From: Spirochaetales bacterium
Lineage (GTDB): Bacteria; Spirochaetota; Spirochaetia; DSM-27196; SLST01
DNA: 9,582 bases
Assembly (NCBI GenBank): GCA_007130265.1
Contig: SLST01000084.1
Coordinates: 1 to 9,582 of the forward strand
Reading direction: 5' to 3'
In this document: positions 1-7,039 of the stretch, piece by piece
Position numbering within the stretch: position 1 is the first letter of the stretch
How the letters are laid out: each line of letters opens with the position of its first letter
Position numbers and translations under genes: made by a program
The notes under the pieces: model-generated
What the model was told of the DNA's origin: nothing
What the model saw: only the letters and a program-made list of their open reading frames with translations
The model's database searches: none

Positions 1-1352
1 AGGCTGCCAACAACAGACTCACGCACGAGACTGACGCTCCTCCGGTCGCTGTACCAGCGGCCGTGGTTGCTGCGGCGCCGATCAACCTGCCGTCAAAGAA
101 CGTGATCTTTTACGGACCGCCGGGAACCGGAAAGACCTATCACCTCCGTAACGACCTATTCGACCACTTCTCAGAGGTCAAAAGTCCGACATCTGAAACG
201 GAGCGATACCTCTCGATTGCGCGATCCTACTCCTGGTGGCAGATTGTCGGTGCAGCGCTCCTCGATCGCGGATTGTCTTCAGTACCAGAGCTACGCGAGC
301 ACCCACTGATACAGGCAAAGGATGCTGTTTCCCAGCAGCAGAACGTACATGCGATGCTCTGGGCGATGCTGCAACAACACACGGTCGAGGATTGTGAGAA
401 CGTCAGGTATTCCAGGAGGGCAGAACCGTTATTCTTCTACAAAGATCCCGATTCCCGTTGGCGAGTCGTCGAAGAGAGAATTCAAACGACCGTGCCGGAG
501 CTCCAGGAAATCCTCGACAAGATGAAACAGCGTCCGGACGAGCAGGTTGCGATTCGGCGCTACGAGTTTGTCACCTTTCATCAGTCCTATTCGTATGAAG
601 AATTCGTCGAGGGTATCCGCCCTCAGATGGACGGTGAGTTGACTTACGAGATCAAGGCGGGCGTGTTCCGCAGTATCGCCGAGCGAGCAAAGGCGGACCC
701 TGAACACGACTACGCGCTATTCATCGACGAGATAAACCGGGCGAATGTCTCTGCGGTATTCGGGGAACTCATCACGCTGATTGAGGAGGACAAGCGGTAC
801 CGGGCGGCCAACGCGCTCAAGGTTACATTGCCGTACTCGCGGATAGAGTTCGACGTGCCAAACAACCTCTACATCATCGGAACTATGAATACGGCCGACC
901 GCAGTGTCGAAGCGTTGGACACGGCACTGCGACGCCGGTTCTCGTTTGTTGAAATCGAACCGAACCCGGAGCTTCTCCCGGATGATATGGGAGGGATCGA
1001 TTTGAGCCGACTGCTGGAGACCATAAACTCGAGGATCGAGCGTCTTACAGATCGCGACCATCGTATCGGCCATGCCTACTTCATCAACATTACCGACGAC
1101 AACGCCTTGGACGAGCTGCGGACGGTCTTTGCGAACCAGGTTATTCCGCTTCTAAAAGAGTACTTCTACGGCGACTGGTCTCGCATCGGACTGGTGCTTG
1201 GCCGACGGTTCGTCGCCGCTGAATCGCAGGATGAACGGTTCGCGGACTTCGACTCGGACACGTACGCGAGCTACGAGGACCGTGTTGTCCATCAGATTAC
1301 GGACGCAGACACGTGGAAGATTGAGGATTTCAAATCGATATATGAGCCGTAA
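1..1352 (+). CDS. mcrB: McrB-like AAA+ GTPase of a type IV (McrBC) restriction system, 5' end outside the window
   Basis: This is the motor subunit of a methylation-dependent restriction enzyme. McrB rings hydrolyse GTP to translocate DNA and, with McrC, cut DNA carrying modified cytosines. Numbering from the GTG at 63, the Walker A motif GPPGTGKT is at residues 18-25, Walker B (LFIDEIN) at about 219-225, and the McrB-specific nucleotide motif MNTADRS at 275-281, followed by an arginine-rich RRRF. The frame is open from position 3 and the residues before 63 form an Ala/Pro/Val-rich linker. I therefore think the true start, and any N-terminal DNA-recognition domain, lie upstream of the window; the GTG at 63 is only the first possible start inside it. 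The recognition specificity (5mC, 5hmC or other) cannot be judged. The 3' end overlaps mcrC by 11 nt. The family call is firm; only the 5' limit is uncertain. Confidence 0.95.
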   Translation, partial: AANNRLTHETDAPPVAVPAAVVAAAPINLPSKNVIFYGPPGTGKTYHLRNDLFDHFSEVKSPTSETERYLSIARSYSWWQIVGAALLDRGLSSVPELREHPLIQAKDAVSQQQNVHAMLWAMLQQHTVEDCENVRYSRRAEPLFFYKDPDSRWRVVEERIQTTVPELQEILDKMKQRPDEQVAIRRYEFVTFHQSYSYEEFVEGIRPQMDGELTYEIKAGVFRSIAERAKADPEHDYALFIDEINRANVSAVFGELITLIEEDKRYRAANALKVTLPYSRIEFDVPNNLYIIGTMNTADRSVEALDTALRRRFSFVEIEPNPELLPDDMGGIDLSRLLETINSRIERLTDRDHRIGHAYFINITDDNALDELRTVFANQVIPLLKEYFYGDWSRIGLVLGRRFVAAESQDERFADFDSDTYASYEDRVVHQITDADTWKIEDFKSIYEP

Positions 1353-2601
1353 GCGCATCCTCACCGTATTCGAGCACCAGCGGCTACGGGTCGACGGTGC
1401 GAGCTTCCGACAGTGCCATCTCTCCGCGCTCGATCGATGGAACAGTAGATCAGAGCGGCGGCTCATAGAGGTCGGTAGAAATGAAGTTCGTTTCAGCCAC
1501 TATGTCGGTGTTATTCAGATAGGCGATCTCACAATCGAGGTGCTCCCGAAGATCGGACGGGTCGACGAACCCGATCATGCCCTCAATAGGTGGCGCGTGG
1601 CGCTCCTTGATATGCTCGAGATCGTGGGTATCGTCCGCTCATCGGCGATTGCAGACGCTGCACTCCTTGTAGCCCCGCGTTCGCTGCTGGACATTCTCTT
1701 CGACGAGTATCTGCAAAGAGCGAGTGACATCGTGGCTCGCGGTCTCGCCAGAGCTTACACATCGACTGATGCGAACCTGTCAGCCCTGAGAGGACGTATC
1801 GTATTGGCACAACACGTGGTCCAAAATCACGTCCATCGGGAACGACACTATTGCCGCTACGACCTGTATACGGTAGACACCCCTTTGAACCGAGTTCTCA
1901 AGGCTGCTACCGAGGTTGTTGCTCGCAGCTCGGTGAAGCCGCAGACCTCCTCTCGCGCCGCCGAGCTTCTTCTTCACTTTGAACACGTGGGGCCGTGTCA
2001 CGTCGCCGTCGACCATCTCGATTCGTTCACGCTGAACCGCAAAACGGAGCACTACGAAGGGGCGCTCGCCATTGCCAAGCTGATCTTGCGGGGCTTGCTC
2101 CCGTCGATGGATGCGGGGGCTGATTCGGTTGTCGCCATACTCTTCAACATGAACGAGCTGTACGAACTCTATGTCCTGAGCGTATTCAAGCGCATGGCGC
2201 GCACGATTCCAAACCTACAGGTGCGAGGTCAACGGGGAAAGAGGTTCTGGGAACACAAGCTGATCCGGCCCGATATCGAGATCGACTACGGTAACCGGAA
2301 GATAATCGTAGACACAAAATGGAAGGTTCCGATCGATGCCATGCCGACGGACGCCGACCTGAAACAGATGTTCGCCTACAACCGGGTGTTCGGAAGTGGC
2401 GAGTCATATTTGCTGTATCCGAAAACGGCAGTAAGCCCAATACCACGATCAGGGACCTATAGCGAAGGTTCGGGCAGCTGCACGATGGATTACATCGAGT
2501 TGTTCGATACGGAGAACCGAATTCGCCGCGAACTCAATCCTGAGCTTCAACGAATCTTGGCGACCGGTCTATCCCAGGCGTATTCAGGAGGACTGTCATG
2601 A
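1342..2601 (+). CDS. mcrC: McrC-like PD-(D/E)xK endonuclease subunit
   Basis: This is the nuclease partner of McrB, 419 residues from the ATG at 1342, which also stimulates the McrB GTPase. The N-terminal part matches McrC (signature HYVGVIQIGDLTIEVLPKIG at about residues 53-72). The C-terminal domain carries the nuclease core: RPDIEID with D311, then IVDTKWK with D324 and K326. The D-x12-D-x-K spacing is the same as I recall for the catalytic residues of E. coli McrC. The frame extends further upstream, but that extension is an Arg/Thr-rich shadow of mcrB, so the ATG overlapping the mcrB stop region is the sensible start. The nearest purine-rich stretch (GAGGA at 1323-1327) is 14 nt away, which suggests translational coupling to mcrB. 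The 3' end overlaps the next gene as ATGA. It looks intact. Confidence 0.95.
   Translation: MSRKRILTVFEHQRLRVDGASFRQCHLSALDRWNSRSERRLIEVGRNEVRFSHYVGVIQIGDLTIEVLPKIGRVDEPDHALNRWRVALLDMLEIVGIVRSSAIADAALLVAPRSLLDILFDEYLQRASDIVARGLARAYTSTDANLSALRGRIVLAQHVVQNHVHRERHYCRYDLYTVDTPLNRVLKAATEVVARSSVKPQTSSRAAELLLHFEHVGPCHVAVDHLDSFTLNRKTEHYEGALAIAKLILRGLLPSMDAGADSVVAILFNMNELYELYVLSVFKRMARTIPNLQVRGQRGKRFWEHKLIRPDIEIDYGNRKIIVDTKWKVPIDAMPTDADLKQMFAYNRVFGSGESYLLYPKTAVSPIPRSGTYSEGSGSCTMDYIELFDTENRIRRELNPELQRILATGLSQAYSGGLS
2586..2591 (+). promoter_or_regulatory. Perfect Shine-Dalgarno for the HTH gene inside the end of mcrC
   Basis: AGGAGG lies 6 nt before the ATG at 2598, inside the last codons of mcrC. It fixes the start of the following gene and is the strongest ribosome binding site I saw in the window. 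The HTH protein is thus probably made in substantial amounts from the mcrBC transcript. Confidence 0.75.
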
Positions 2602-3149
2602 GATCCGGCGACTCTGGTCAGGATAGTGGCAAGACCCGCTTTCCCAGTATTGAAACCTTGAACCGAAGGGCTGCCGAGAAGACGGACGTCCGCAAGAAGC
2701 TCCGCTGCTTCCGAAAACTGCTCATCGAGCTGGACGCAGAGATAGGCGAGAGGCGTCAGACATTCCAAGAACTCATGCATGCCGGCGAACTCGTAGATCC
2801 TGAACCGGCACAGCTTCAAATTGAGCGTCTCGAGCTGCTTCGTAGTCACGCGGCTCGCCACTTGGATTTCATCTCACTAGAACCGCTGACGGCGGACGCG
2901 AACGCCACGTCGAGTGTTGAAATCAAGGACTCGGACTCGCTGTCGGAATCGCCAAAACTCATCGAAGGCGACGACGATGATCTGCTGATGACCCAAGAAC
3001 TTGCGGACCTGCTCGGTCTCTCAAAGTCGTGGGTCCAACACAACACATCCGCCAAGTCGATACCGCACATCAAGATCGGCCAGGCCGTACGCTTCCGTCG
3101 AGGCGACATTAAGACGTGGATAATCAAACAGCGGCAGGATCCAATCTAA
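2598..3149 (+). CDS. Small HTH (excisionase/MerR-type) protein coupled to mcrBC, paralogue A
   Basis: A 183-residue protein translated with mcrC (4-nt ATGA overlap, perfect SD). Residues 15-92 form a charged, probably helical domain (TLNRRA, then RKLLIELD, then a QLQIERLELLRSHA helix) that I cannot assign to a known family. An acidic, Ser-rich linker follows (about 100-127). Residues 128-178 form a helix-turn-helix of the HTH_17/excisionase type, with the usual pattern of an acidic start, QEL..LLG.S, IPHIKIG and a final RGDIKTWI. The protein lacks integrase or nuclease motifs. The next gene is a diverged duplicate. The recognition-helix region reads KSWVQHNTSAKS, unlike the common STIYKWV form kept in the paralogue, so the two probably bind different sites. 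Possible roles are transcriptional control of the restriction operon (like C proteins) or an accessory DNA-targeting subunit; neither is shown by the sequence. Confidence 0.85.
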   Translation: MRSGDSGQDSGKTRFPSIETLNRRAAEKTDVRKKLRCFRKLLIELDAEIGERRQTFQELMHAGELVDPEPAQLQIERLELLRSHAARHLDFISLEPLTADANATSSVEIKDSDSLSESPKLIEGDDDDLLMTQELADLLGLSKSWVQHNTSAKSIPHIKIGQAVRFRRGDIKTWIIKQRQDPI

Positions 3150-3238
3150 GCCGCAGCTGGTCGGACGCAGCAATACAGCCAATGGATATTCCGATAACTT
3201 CTGCAGCAAGAGAGACTTTTAGAGATACTGATAGATTC

Positions 3239-3820
3239 ATGCATCGCGGACCGCAGGACTCATCCTCTCGCCCGGAGGGAAAAGCCGAACGCACTTCACA
3301 TCGACACTCCTTGAGTTATCCCTCCGTGCCGACCCTGAATCGTAGAGCCTTTGCAAGCTCAGATCCGGTCCGGAAGGTCCGCTATCTGCGCAAATTGATC
3401 ATCAGGCTCGATGGCGATACTGGCGATCGCGAGCTGAATCTTCGCGAGCGGACTCTCGATGCTATGCCGGATGATTTGCCGGTACGACAGCTGGAAATCG
3501 ATCGTCTCCGGTATTTACGCAATCATGCCGACGCGCTGCTCCAGTTCCCGATGGACGACCCGCTTGATGCGAGGAGTGAACGAGGTGAACAAGACGGAAG
3601 TTCCGCCCACCGGCGAGACACCGACGGCCGAATCAAAGTCCGAGGTGCTAACAACGATGACGACCTGCTCACCATCCAGGAACTCGGAAAGCTCCTCGGC
3701 AAGTCTCGATCGACTATCTACAAGTGGGTATCCGCGAAGAAGATTCCGTACGTGAAGATCGGGCGCTCTGATATGTTCCTCCGGGGCGATATCCGGAAGT
3801 GGATCAAGGAGCAGCTGTGA
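3239..3820 (+). CDS. Small HTH (excisionase/MerR-type) protein, paralogue B
   Basis: A 193-residue duplicate of the preceding gene. The N-terminal domain (from YPSVPTLNRRA, about residues 27-104) aligns with paralogue A without a gap; I count about 30 identities over 71 positions. The C-terminal HTH (about 141-191) has the canonical SRSTIYKWVSAKKIPYVKIG pattern. A low-complexity polar linker joins them. The start is uncertain. The frame stays open to a GTG at 3116 and an ATG at 3183, but that stretch has no match in paralogue A, is relatively AT-rich and uses AGA, ATA and CTA codons that are rare elsewhere here. I therefore prefer the ATG at 3239, although no clear Shine-Dalgarno precedes it. 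An 89-bp gap then separates A and B and could hold a separate promoter. Molecular role unknown; DNA binding is likely. Confidence 0.8.
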   Translation: MHRGPQDSSSRPEGKAERTSHRHSLSYPSVPTLNRRAFASSDPVRKVRYLRKLIIRLDGDTGDRELNLRERTLDAMPDDLPVRQLEIDRLRYLRNHADALLQFPMDDPLDARSERGEQDGSSAHRRDTDGRIKVRGANNDDDLLTIQELGKLLGKSRSTIYKWVSAKKIPYVKIGRSDMFLRGDIRKWIKEQL

Positions 3821-3821
3821 T

Positions 3822-3848
3822 CACGATTGAAACCGGCGGAGCATCGTG
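3822..3848 (+). promoter_or_regulatory. Possible operator upstream of the HigA-like gene
   Basis: CACGAT (3822-3827) and ATCGTG (3843-3848) form a 6-bp inverted repeat with a 15-nt spacer, so the half-sites start 21 bp apart, about two helical turns. It lies 21-47 nt before the antitoxin start. HigA-type antitoxins usually repress their own promoter through palindromes there. A weak, purely positional argument; a six-base repeat can arise by chance. Confidence 0.25.
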
Positions 3849-3868
3849 CTATTTGTGAAAGAGTCACC

Positions 3869-4126
3869 ATGATCAGGATTCCGACCGACAGAACGCCAAC
3901 CCATCCCGGTGAAGTACTCCTTGAGGAGTTCCTCCGGCCTCTTCACATTTCCGAACAGGTACTGGCGGATTCGATACACGTTTCCTACCACACTGTTCAT
4001 GAGATCATCGAAGGACGCCTCGGTATCTCACGAGCGACCGCGCTTCGACTGTCGAAGTATTTCGGCACGAGTACCGAGTTCTGGACGAACTTGCAGTTGC
4101 GTCACGACCTATTCGAGGCTCAATGA
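3869..4126 (+). CDS. higA: HigA/VapI-like antitoxin-type HTH protein without a HigB partner
   Basis: An 85-residue XRE-family protein typical of HigA (VapI) antitoxins. It has THPGEVLLEEFL near the N-terminus (residues 11-22), a helix-turn-helix over about residues 27-60 (ISEQVLADSIHVSYHTVHEI followed by GRLGISRATALRLSKYFGTS) and the family ending FWTNLQLRHDL. In the canonical module, HigA neutralises the ribosome-dependent mRNase HigB and represses the operon. I chose the ATG at 3869, preceded by GAAAGAG, because it gives the usual HigA N-terminus; the frame opens further to 3827 with unrelated residues. No RelE/HigB-like ORF lies before it (only 48 nt to the HTH gene) or after it (the convergent AbiEii gene ends 21 nt away). 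It is thus an orphan antitoxin or a domesticated regulator. Confidence 0.88.
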   Translation: MIRIPTDRTPTHPGEVLLEEFLRPLHISEQVLADSIHVSYHTVHEIIEGRLGISRATALRLSKYFGTSTEFWTNLQLRHDLFEAQ

Positions 4127-4147
4127 CCAACTTCGGCGCCGTCTCAG

Positions 4148-4981
4148 CTATCCCGACATCGATCCTTTCAACAGTCCCAACACATTCTCCCGCGTCAACA
4201 TGTTTACGTCTTCCGTCCGCTCCAGGAACGGCCTGACGTCGGCGACCACGCGATCCCATTCCATTGCCGCAACGCGGTCGGCGATAAGGCTCCGCCAGGC
4301 CGAAATCTGTCGATCTGTCATTTCCATTCGGGTCTGAGCCAGGGAGGCCTGAAGCAGCTCGAGGTTCGGCTCCGGCCACGCGGGGTCGCTCAGGTACCAT
4401 ACGAGGTCATACACATCACGTCCTTTGACATGAGAGCGATGGATAATCGCATGGAGCTTTCCGGCGAGAAGACTCGACTTATCGTAGTGCAGAAGGTTCA
4501 GGAGTACGTGTCGCCGAACCAGCGAGGTCTCTGTCGATGCGTGAGCCGGAGGATTGGAGTCGATCTCGATCTTGATGGTGATCTTCTGACCCGTCTGCGA
4601 TGACAACCCGAGTTCGTAGAGCAACCCGGGAAATCCAACGAATGCGGACTGTACAACCGCATCGGGCCGACTACGTACGTCGACGTCGTAGGCTTCCGAC
4701 TCGAATGCTCGCTTTACCTTCGTGATGTAGCCTTCAAACTCGGTACGTAGCGATTCCCTGGGTGGCGACGGTGCTGTCCTCGAGAAATCCAGATCTTCGG
4801 AAAACCGCGGAAGACGGTAGAGAAATCGTAGCGCGGTGCCGCCGAGGAATGCCCAATGCTCGAATGCTCCTGCGCGCTGCAGTGCCTCGAGGGCGCGCGC
4901 CTGCAGGTACTCTCGTACGAGCAGGGAGGCTTCAGAATCGTTTTTCGCCTGCGCGATGAGATCCCGGATGTGTTCCTTCAC
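4148..4981 (-). CDS. abiEii: AbiEii-type nucleotidyltransferase toxin (type IV toxin-antitoxin, abortive infection)
   Basis: A 277-residue protein of the DUF1814/AbiEii nucleotidyltransferase family, the toxin of AbiE modules, which act against phage by blocking growth. Family motifs are in order: FLGGTALRFLYRL (45-57) with the Gly-Gly of the NTase core, RFSEDLDFS (59-67) with the metal-binding D63 and D65, KIEID (137-141), then LLAGKLHAII (171-180) and KGRDVYDLVWYL (186-197). Length is normal for the family and no motif is missing, so it looks active. It starts with GTG, and the GTGA overlaps the stop of the antitoxin gene by 4 nt, the standard coupled arrangement. Its nucleotide donor and RNA target cannot be told from sequence. 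It converges on higA with a 21-bp gap. Confidence 0.95.
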   Translation of the reverse strand: MKEHIRDLIAQAKNDSEASLLVREYLQARALEALQRAGAFEHWAFLGGTALRFLYRLPRFSEDLDFSRTAPSPPRESLRTEFEGYITKVKRAFESEAYDVDVRSRPDAVVQSAFVGFPGLLYELGLSSQTGQKITIKIEIDSNPPAHASTETSLVRRHVLLNLLHYDKSSLLAGKLHAIIHRSHVKGRDVYDLVWYLSDPAWPEPNLELLQASLAQTRMEMTDRQISAWRSLIADRVAAMEWDRVVADVRPFLERTEDVNMLTRENVLGLLKGSMSG

Positions 4982-5610
4982 TTCGCATTCCTCCGGTCAG
5001 CGAGGTTGAGGAGCTGATCGAGGTACTCGACCGCACGAAGCAACCTTGGCGCCCCGAATCGCTCTGCCATGCGCATCATCTTGCCGGTGTCCAACTCTTC
5101 CGACGCCTGGAGTCGTAGCTCTGCGATGTATGCCGCATCGGCGCTTCCCGGAGTCAGATAGAACAGGTCGAGTAGCGCCTTCTCGGCTGAGGCGATATAC
5201 GCTTCCTGCTTGCCCGATACCTCCTGCTCGTATCCGAAGAAGACATCACGCTTCACGTGCCGGTACCCGATTCGCCCGACAGGTGAATCGATAGAAAGCG
5301 GCCGGCCGGTCGTCACACAGGTCGTTTCTGCTACGTGTTCGGGGATCATTCCGTGATACGCCAGTGCCGACTGGAGACTCACGTAGCTTCCGCGCTTGAT
5401 CGTGCAGGCTACTACATTGAAGTTGAGTCGGACCCGTCTGAACGGATCTCGAAGCGTATACCATCCCTTGTGGATTCGGACGAGGCGCTTGCTTGTTACC
5501 CACCGGCTCAGCTGTACACGAACCACGTCGATATCTTCCCCGGCGGTGACCATTCCGGCTGAGAAACAGTGAAGGTCTGCGGCGATATCCACGAGTCGAT
5601 CAAAGGTCAT
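4978..5610 (-). CDS. abiEi: AbiEi-type antitoxin with N-terminal winged helix
   Basis: A 210-residue antitoxin and probable autorepressor of the AbiE module. The N-terminal region (about 1-55) has the winged-helix pattern of AbiEi proteins, ending in SKRLVRIHKGWYTLRDP. The central part has YVSLQSALAYHGMIPE (about 76-91) and the VTTGRP and GRIGYRHV segments characteristic of the family. The C-terminal domain follows from KQEAYIASAEKALLDLFYL. AbiEi is known to act without stable binding of AbiEii (type IV) and to repress its own promoter. No Shine-Dalgarno precedes the ATG, but a promoter is placed so that transcription would begin about at the start codon, so leaderless translation is possible. 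A hairpin separates it from the upstream propeller gene. Looks intact. Confidence 0.93.
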   Translation of the reverse strand: MTFDRLVDIAADLHCFSAGMVTAGEDIDVVRVQLSRWVTSKRLVRIHKGWYTLRDPFRRVRLNFNVVACTIKRGSYVSLQSALAYHGMIPEHVAETTCVTTGRPLSIDSPVGRIGYRHVKRDVFFGYEQEVSGKQEAYIASAEKALLDLFYLTPGSADAAYIAELRLQASEELDTGKMMRMAERFGAPRLLRAVEYLDQLLNLADRRNAK

Positions 5611-5613
5611 TGC

Positions 5614-5629
5614 GATATCTTATCATATC
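5614..5629. promoter_or_regulatory. Candidate AbiEi operator palindrome
   Basis: GATAT and ATATC arms of 5 bp flank a 6-bp spacer and cover the -10 box of the abiE promoter, 4 bp from the start codon. Occupation would block the promoter. AbiEi antitoxins are known to repress their operon through inverted repeats, so this is the best operator candidate here, although the arms are short. Confidence 0.4.
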
Positions 5630-5645
5630 TGTTAAGCAAATGCAA
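5617..5645 (-). promoter_or_regulatory. Probable sigma-70-type promoter of abiEi-abiEii
   Basis: On the minus strand a -35 box TTGCAT (5640-5645) and a -10 box TAAGAT (5617-5622) are separated by exactly 17 nt. Transcription would begin near 5610, the A of the AbiEi ATG, giving a leaderless mRNA. The alternative -10 TATGAT a few bases upstream has no matching -35. Confidence 0.55.
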
Positions 5646-5649
5646 CGTA

Positions 5650-5669
5650 AGGCGGGATTGCGGCCGCCT
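5650..5669 (-). terminator. Hairpin directly after the propeller gene, possible weak terminator
   Basis: AGGCGG and CCGCCT form a perfect 6-bp GC-rich stem with an 8-nt loop, beginning at the base next to the stop codon of the propeller gene on the minus strand. No clean T-run follows, so termination may be weak. It would insulate the abiE promoter from the upstream gene. Confidence 0.35.
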
Positions 5670-7028
5670 CTATTCCGGCGACTCATTGCCAGTCGGCAGT
5701 TCACCCTTCAGATACGCATCAATAAACGCACGCCGCTCTTCTACGGGAAGCTCCGGGGGTTCAACGCCGTCGTAGCCAATGTGAAGCTCTTCCCCTTCCT
5801 TCAGATCGGGAAGACGATGCAGTACGGGTGCGACGACTCTCTCGAATCGGGGCACGGTCAACTCGAGATCAGGCGACGCGGTCAGGTGACCCTCAGAGGC
5901 GTGACGGTGAATGAGGAGCATGAACGCGCTCCAGGTCCTGGCCGAGGGGAACGCTCCGATGAGTTCGAGCCATTCCACGTCCCGCTCGGAATAGGCGGTG
6001 ACCGAGGTGAACCGGATAAGGTAGGCACGCGGATCGATGAAGTAGAGCTTGTTCGTGAGATCGGCGTAGAGCAGGTGAAATCCGGTCGGTGTGAAGGTGA
6101 GCTGCCACTCGTGGGTTTCCCTCCCTGCGTTCGCGCGCATCGGTACCGTCGTGAGGAGTTTCCGAGTATCGAAATTCCAAAGCCGGACCGAACCGTAGTG
6201 GCCGGTCGCGATGACCGGAGAACCCGGCCGCTGGGTGAACGCCTGCTGGCGCCAGGGATTCTGATTCCCGGCAAGGCTTGAAAACGGATCGGCGTAGACT
6301 CGCGCCTCACCGTGTACCGTTGCGGTCCAGGCGACCGCGTGAAGCTCCTTCGCCAAGACCGCGATAGATCGTATGCCCGCAAAAGACGTGCGGTAATCTT
6401 TTACGACTCTCCCAAACTCAACATCATAGACCACTATTCGTCCCGAATCGGTCACCATCGCAATGGTCGGTGTCGGCGTGTCCGAGAAGTCGATGGCCGT
6501 GATCTCTTCATCAAGCTGCAGGATCGTCTCGCATGCAGGGGTCGGTGATTGCAGGCTCAGACTGAGAACTCGACCGTCCTCGGTGCCGACGAGATCATCG
6601 CCTGAGGTTCCCAACCAGAATGCGCTGGGACTTACCGGCACGTCGACGTGCGAGACATAGAACCGAATAGCCTCTGAGACATCGTGAGGTTGGTCACGCT
6701 TCACTACGACACGTTGATCCTGCTTGCGGACGACCGCCCGTAGCTGTGCGATCGTCGGTCCCCGCATGATATGGAGCCCGTCAGATGCAAGCAAAACGAA
6801 CGTCTCATCATCCGGGGCTACTTGGGCGGTTCGTACGTTCCACCCGCTAAGGACGAGGAGTGGACTCGTCTCATTCGTGTCGAACAGGTAGGCCGAGCCG
6901 TCAGCGGTACCGGCGAAGCCGAAGGTACGGTTCTTCCGTCCCGAGGTCTCAACGACCGGGGTACCTGAAACAACCTCCGTTACCAGGAAACGCGACGTCA
7001 CAACTCGACCGGCTGCTTCTCGGAGCAT
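5670..7028 (-). CDS. WD40-like beta-propeller protein of unknown role
   Basis: A 452-residue protein with several blades resembling WD40/quinoprotein-type propellers: DGSAYLFDTNETSPLLVL (about 43-60), LASDGLHIM (80-88), VGTEDGRVLSLSLQ (147-160), TDSGRIVVYDVEFGRVVKDY (193-212), and the clearest blade, ATGHYGSVRLWNFDTRKLLT (274-293), with its terminal RLWNFD. The C-terminal 110 residues are not obviously propeller and end in an acidic tail. I see no signal peptide, membrane helix or enzymatic motif, so it is probably a cytoplasmic scaffold or sensor. An in-frame stop at 7038-7040 rules out a longer start. GGAAG lies very close (3 nt) to the ATG, a poor fit. The protein begins directly in blade-like sequence, and only 11 bp separate its start from the divergent nucleotidyltransferase remnant, so it may have lost an N-terminal part. 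Confidence 0.65.
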   Translation of the reverse strand: MLREAAGRVVTSRFLVTEVVSGTPVVETSGRKNRTFGFAGTADGSAYLFDTNETSPLLVLSGWNVRTAQVAPDDETFVLLASDGLHIMRGPTIAQLRAVVRKQDQRVVVKRDQPHDVSEAIRFYVSHVDVPVSPSAFWLGTSGDDLVGTEDGRVLSLSLQSPTPACETILQLDEEITAIDFSDTPTPTIAMVTDSGRIVVYDVEFGRVVKDYRTSFAGIRSIAVLAKELHAVAWTATVHGEARVYADPFSSLAGNQNPWRQQAFTQRPGSPVIATGHYGSVRLWNFDTRKLLTTVPMRANAGRETHEWQLTFTPTGFHLLYADLTNKLYFIDPRAYLIRFTSVTAYSERDVEWLELIGAFPSARTWSAFMLLIHRHASEGHLTASPDLELTVPRFERVVAPVLHRLPDLKEGEELHIGYDGVEPPELPVEERRAFIDAYLKGELPTGNESPE

Positions 7029-7039
7029 ATACTTCCATC

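Noticed and set aside
1198..1341. N-terminal extension of McrC from ATG 1198
   Set aside because: The stretch lies fully within mcrB and its Arg/Thr-rich sequence is a shadow of that gene.
3116..3238. Longer form of HTH paralogue B starting at GTG 3116 or ATG 3183
   Set aside because: The extra residues have no counterpart in paralogue A, use rare AGA/ATA/CTA codons and lack a good ribosome binding site; the GTG start would also overlap the previous gene by 34 nt.
2598..3820. Reading the HTH pair as phage excisionases marking an integrated element
   Set aside because: No integrase, attachment-site repeat or tRNA is visible nearby, and the proteins are much longer than excisionases because of the extra N-terminal domain.
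4005..4400. Minus-strand open frame across the higA and abiEii ends
   Set aside because: It overlaps two well-supported genes in the wrong frame and has a random, Arg/Pro-rich composition.
5610..6281. Long plus-strand open frame opposite the propeller gene
   Set aside because: It is antisense to a gene with recognisable propeller blades, has no start signal and shows no family motif.
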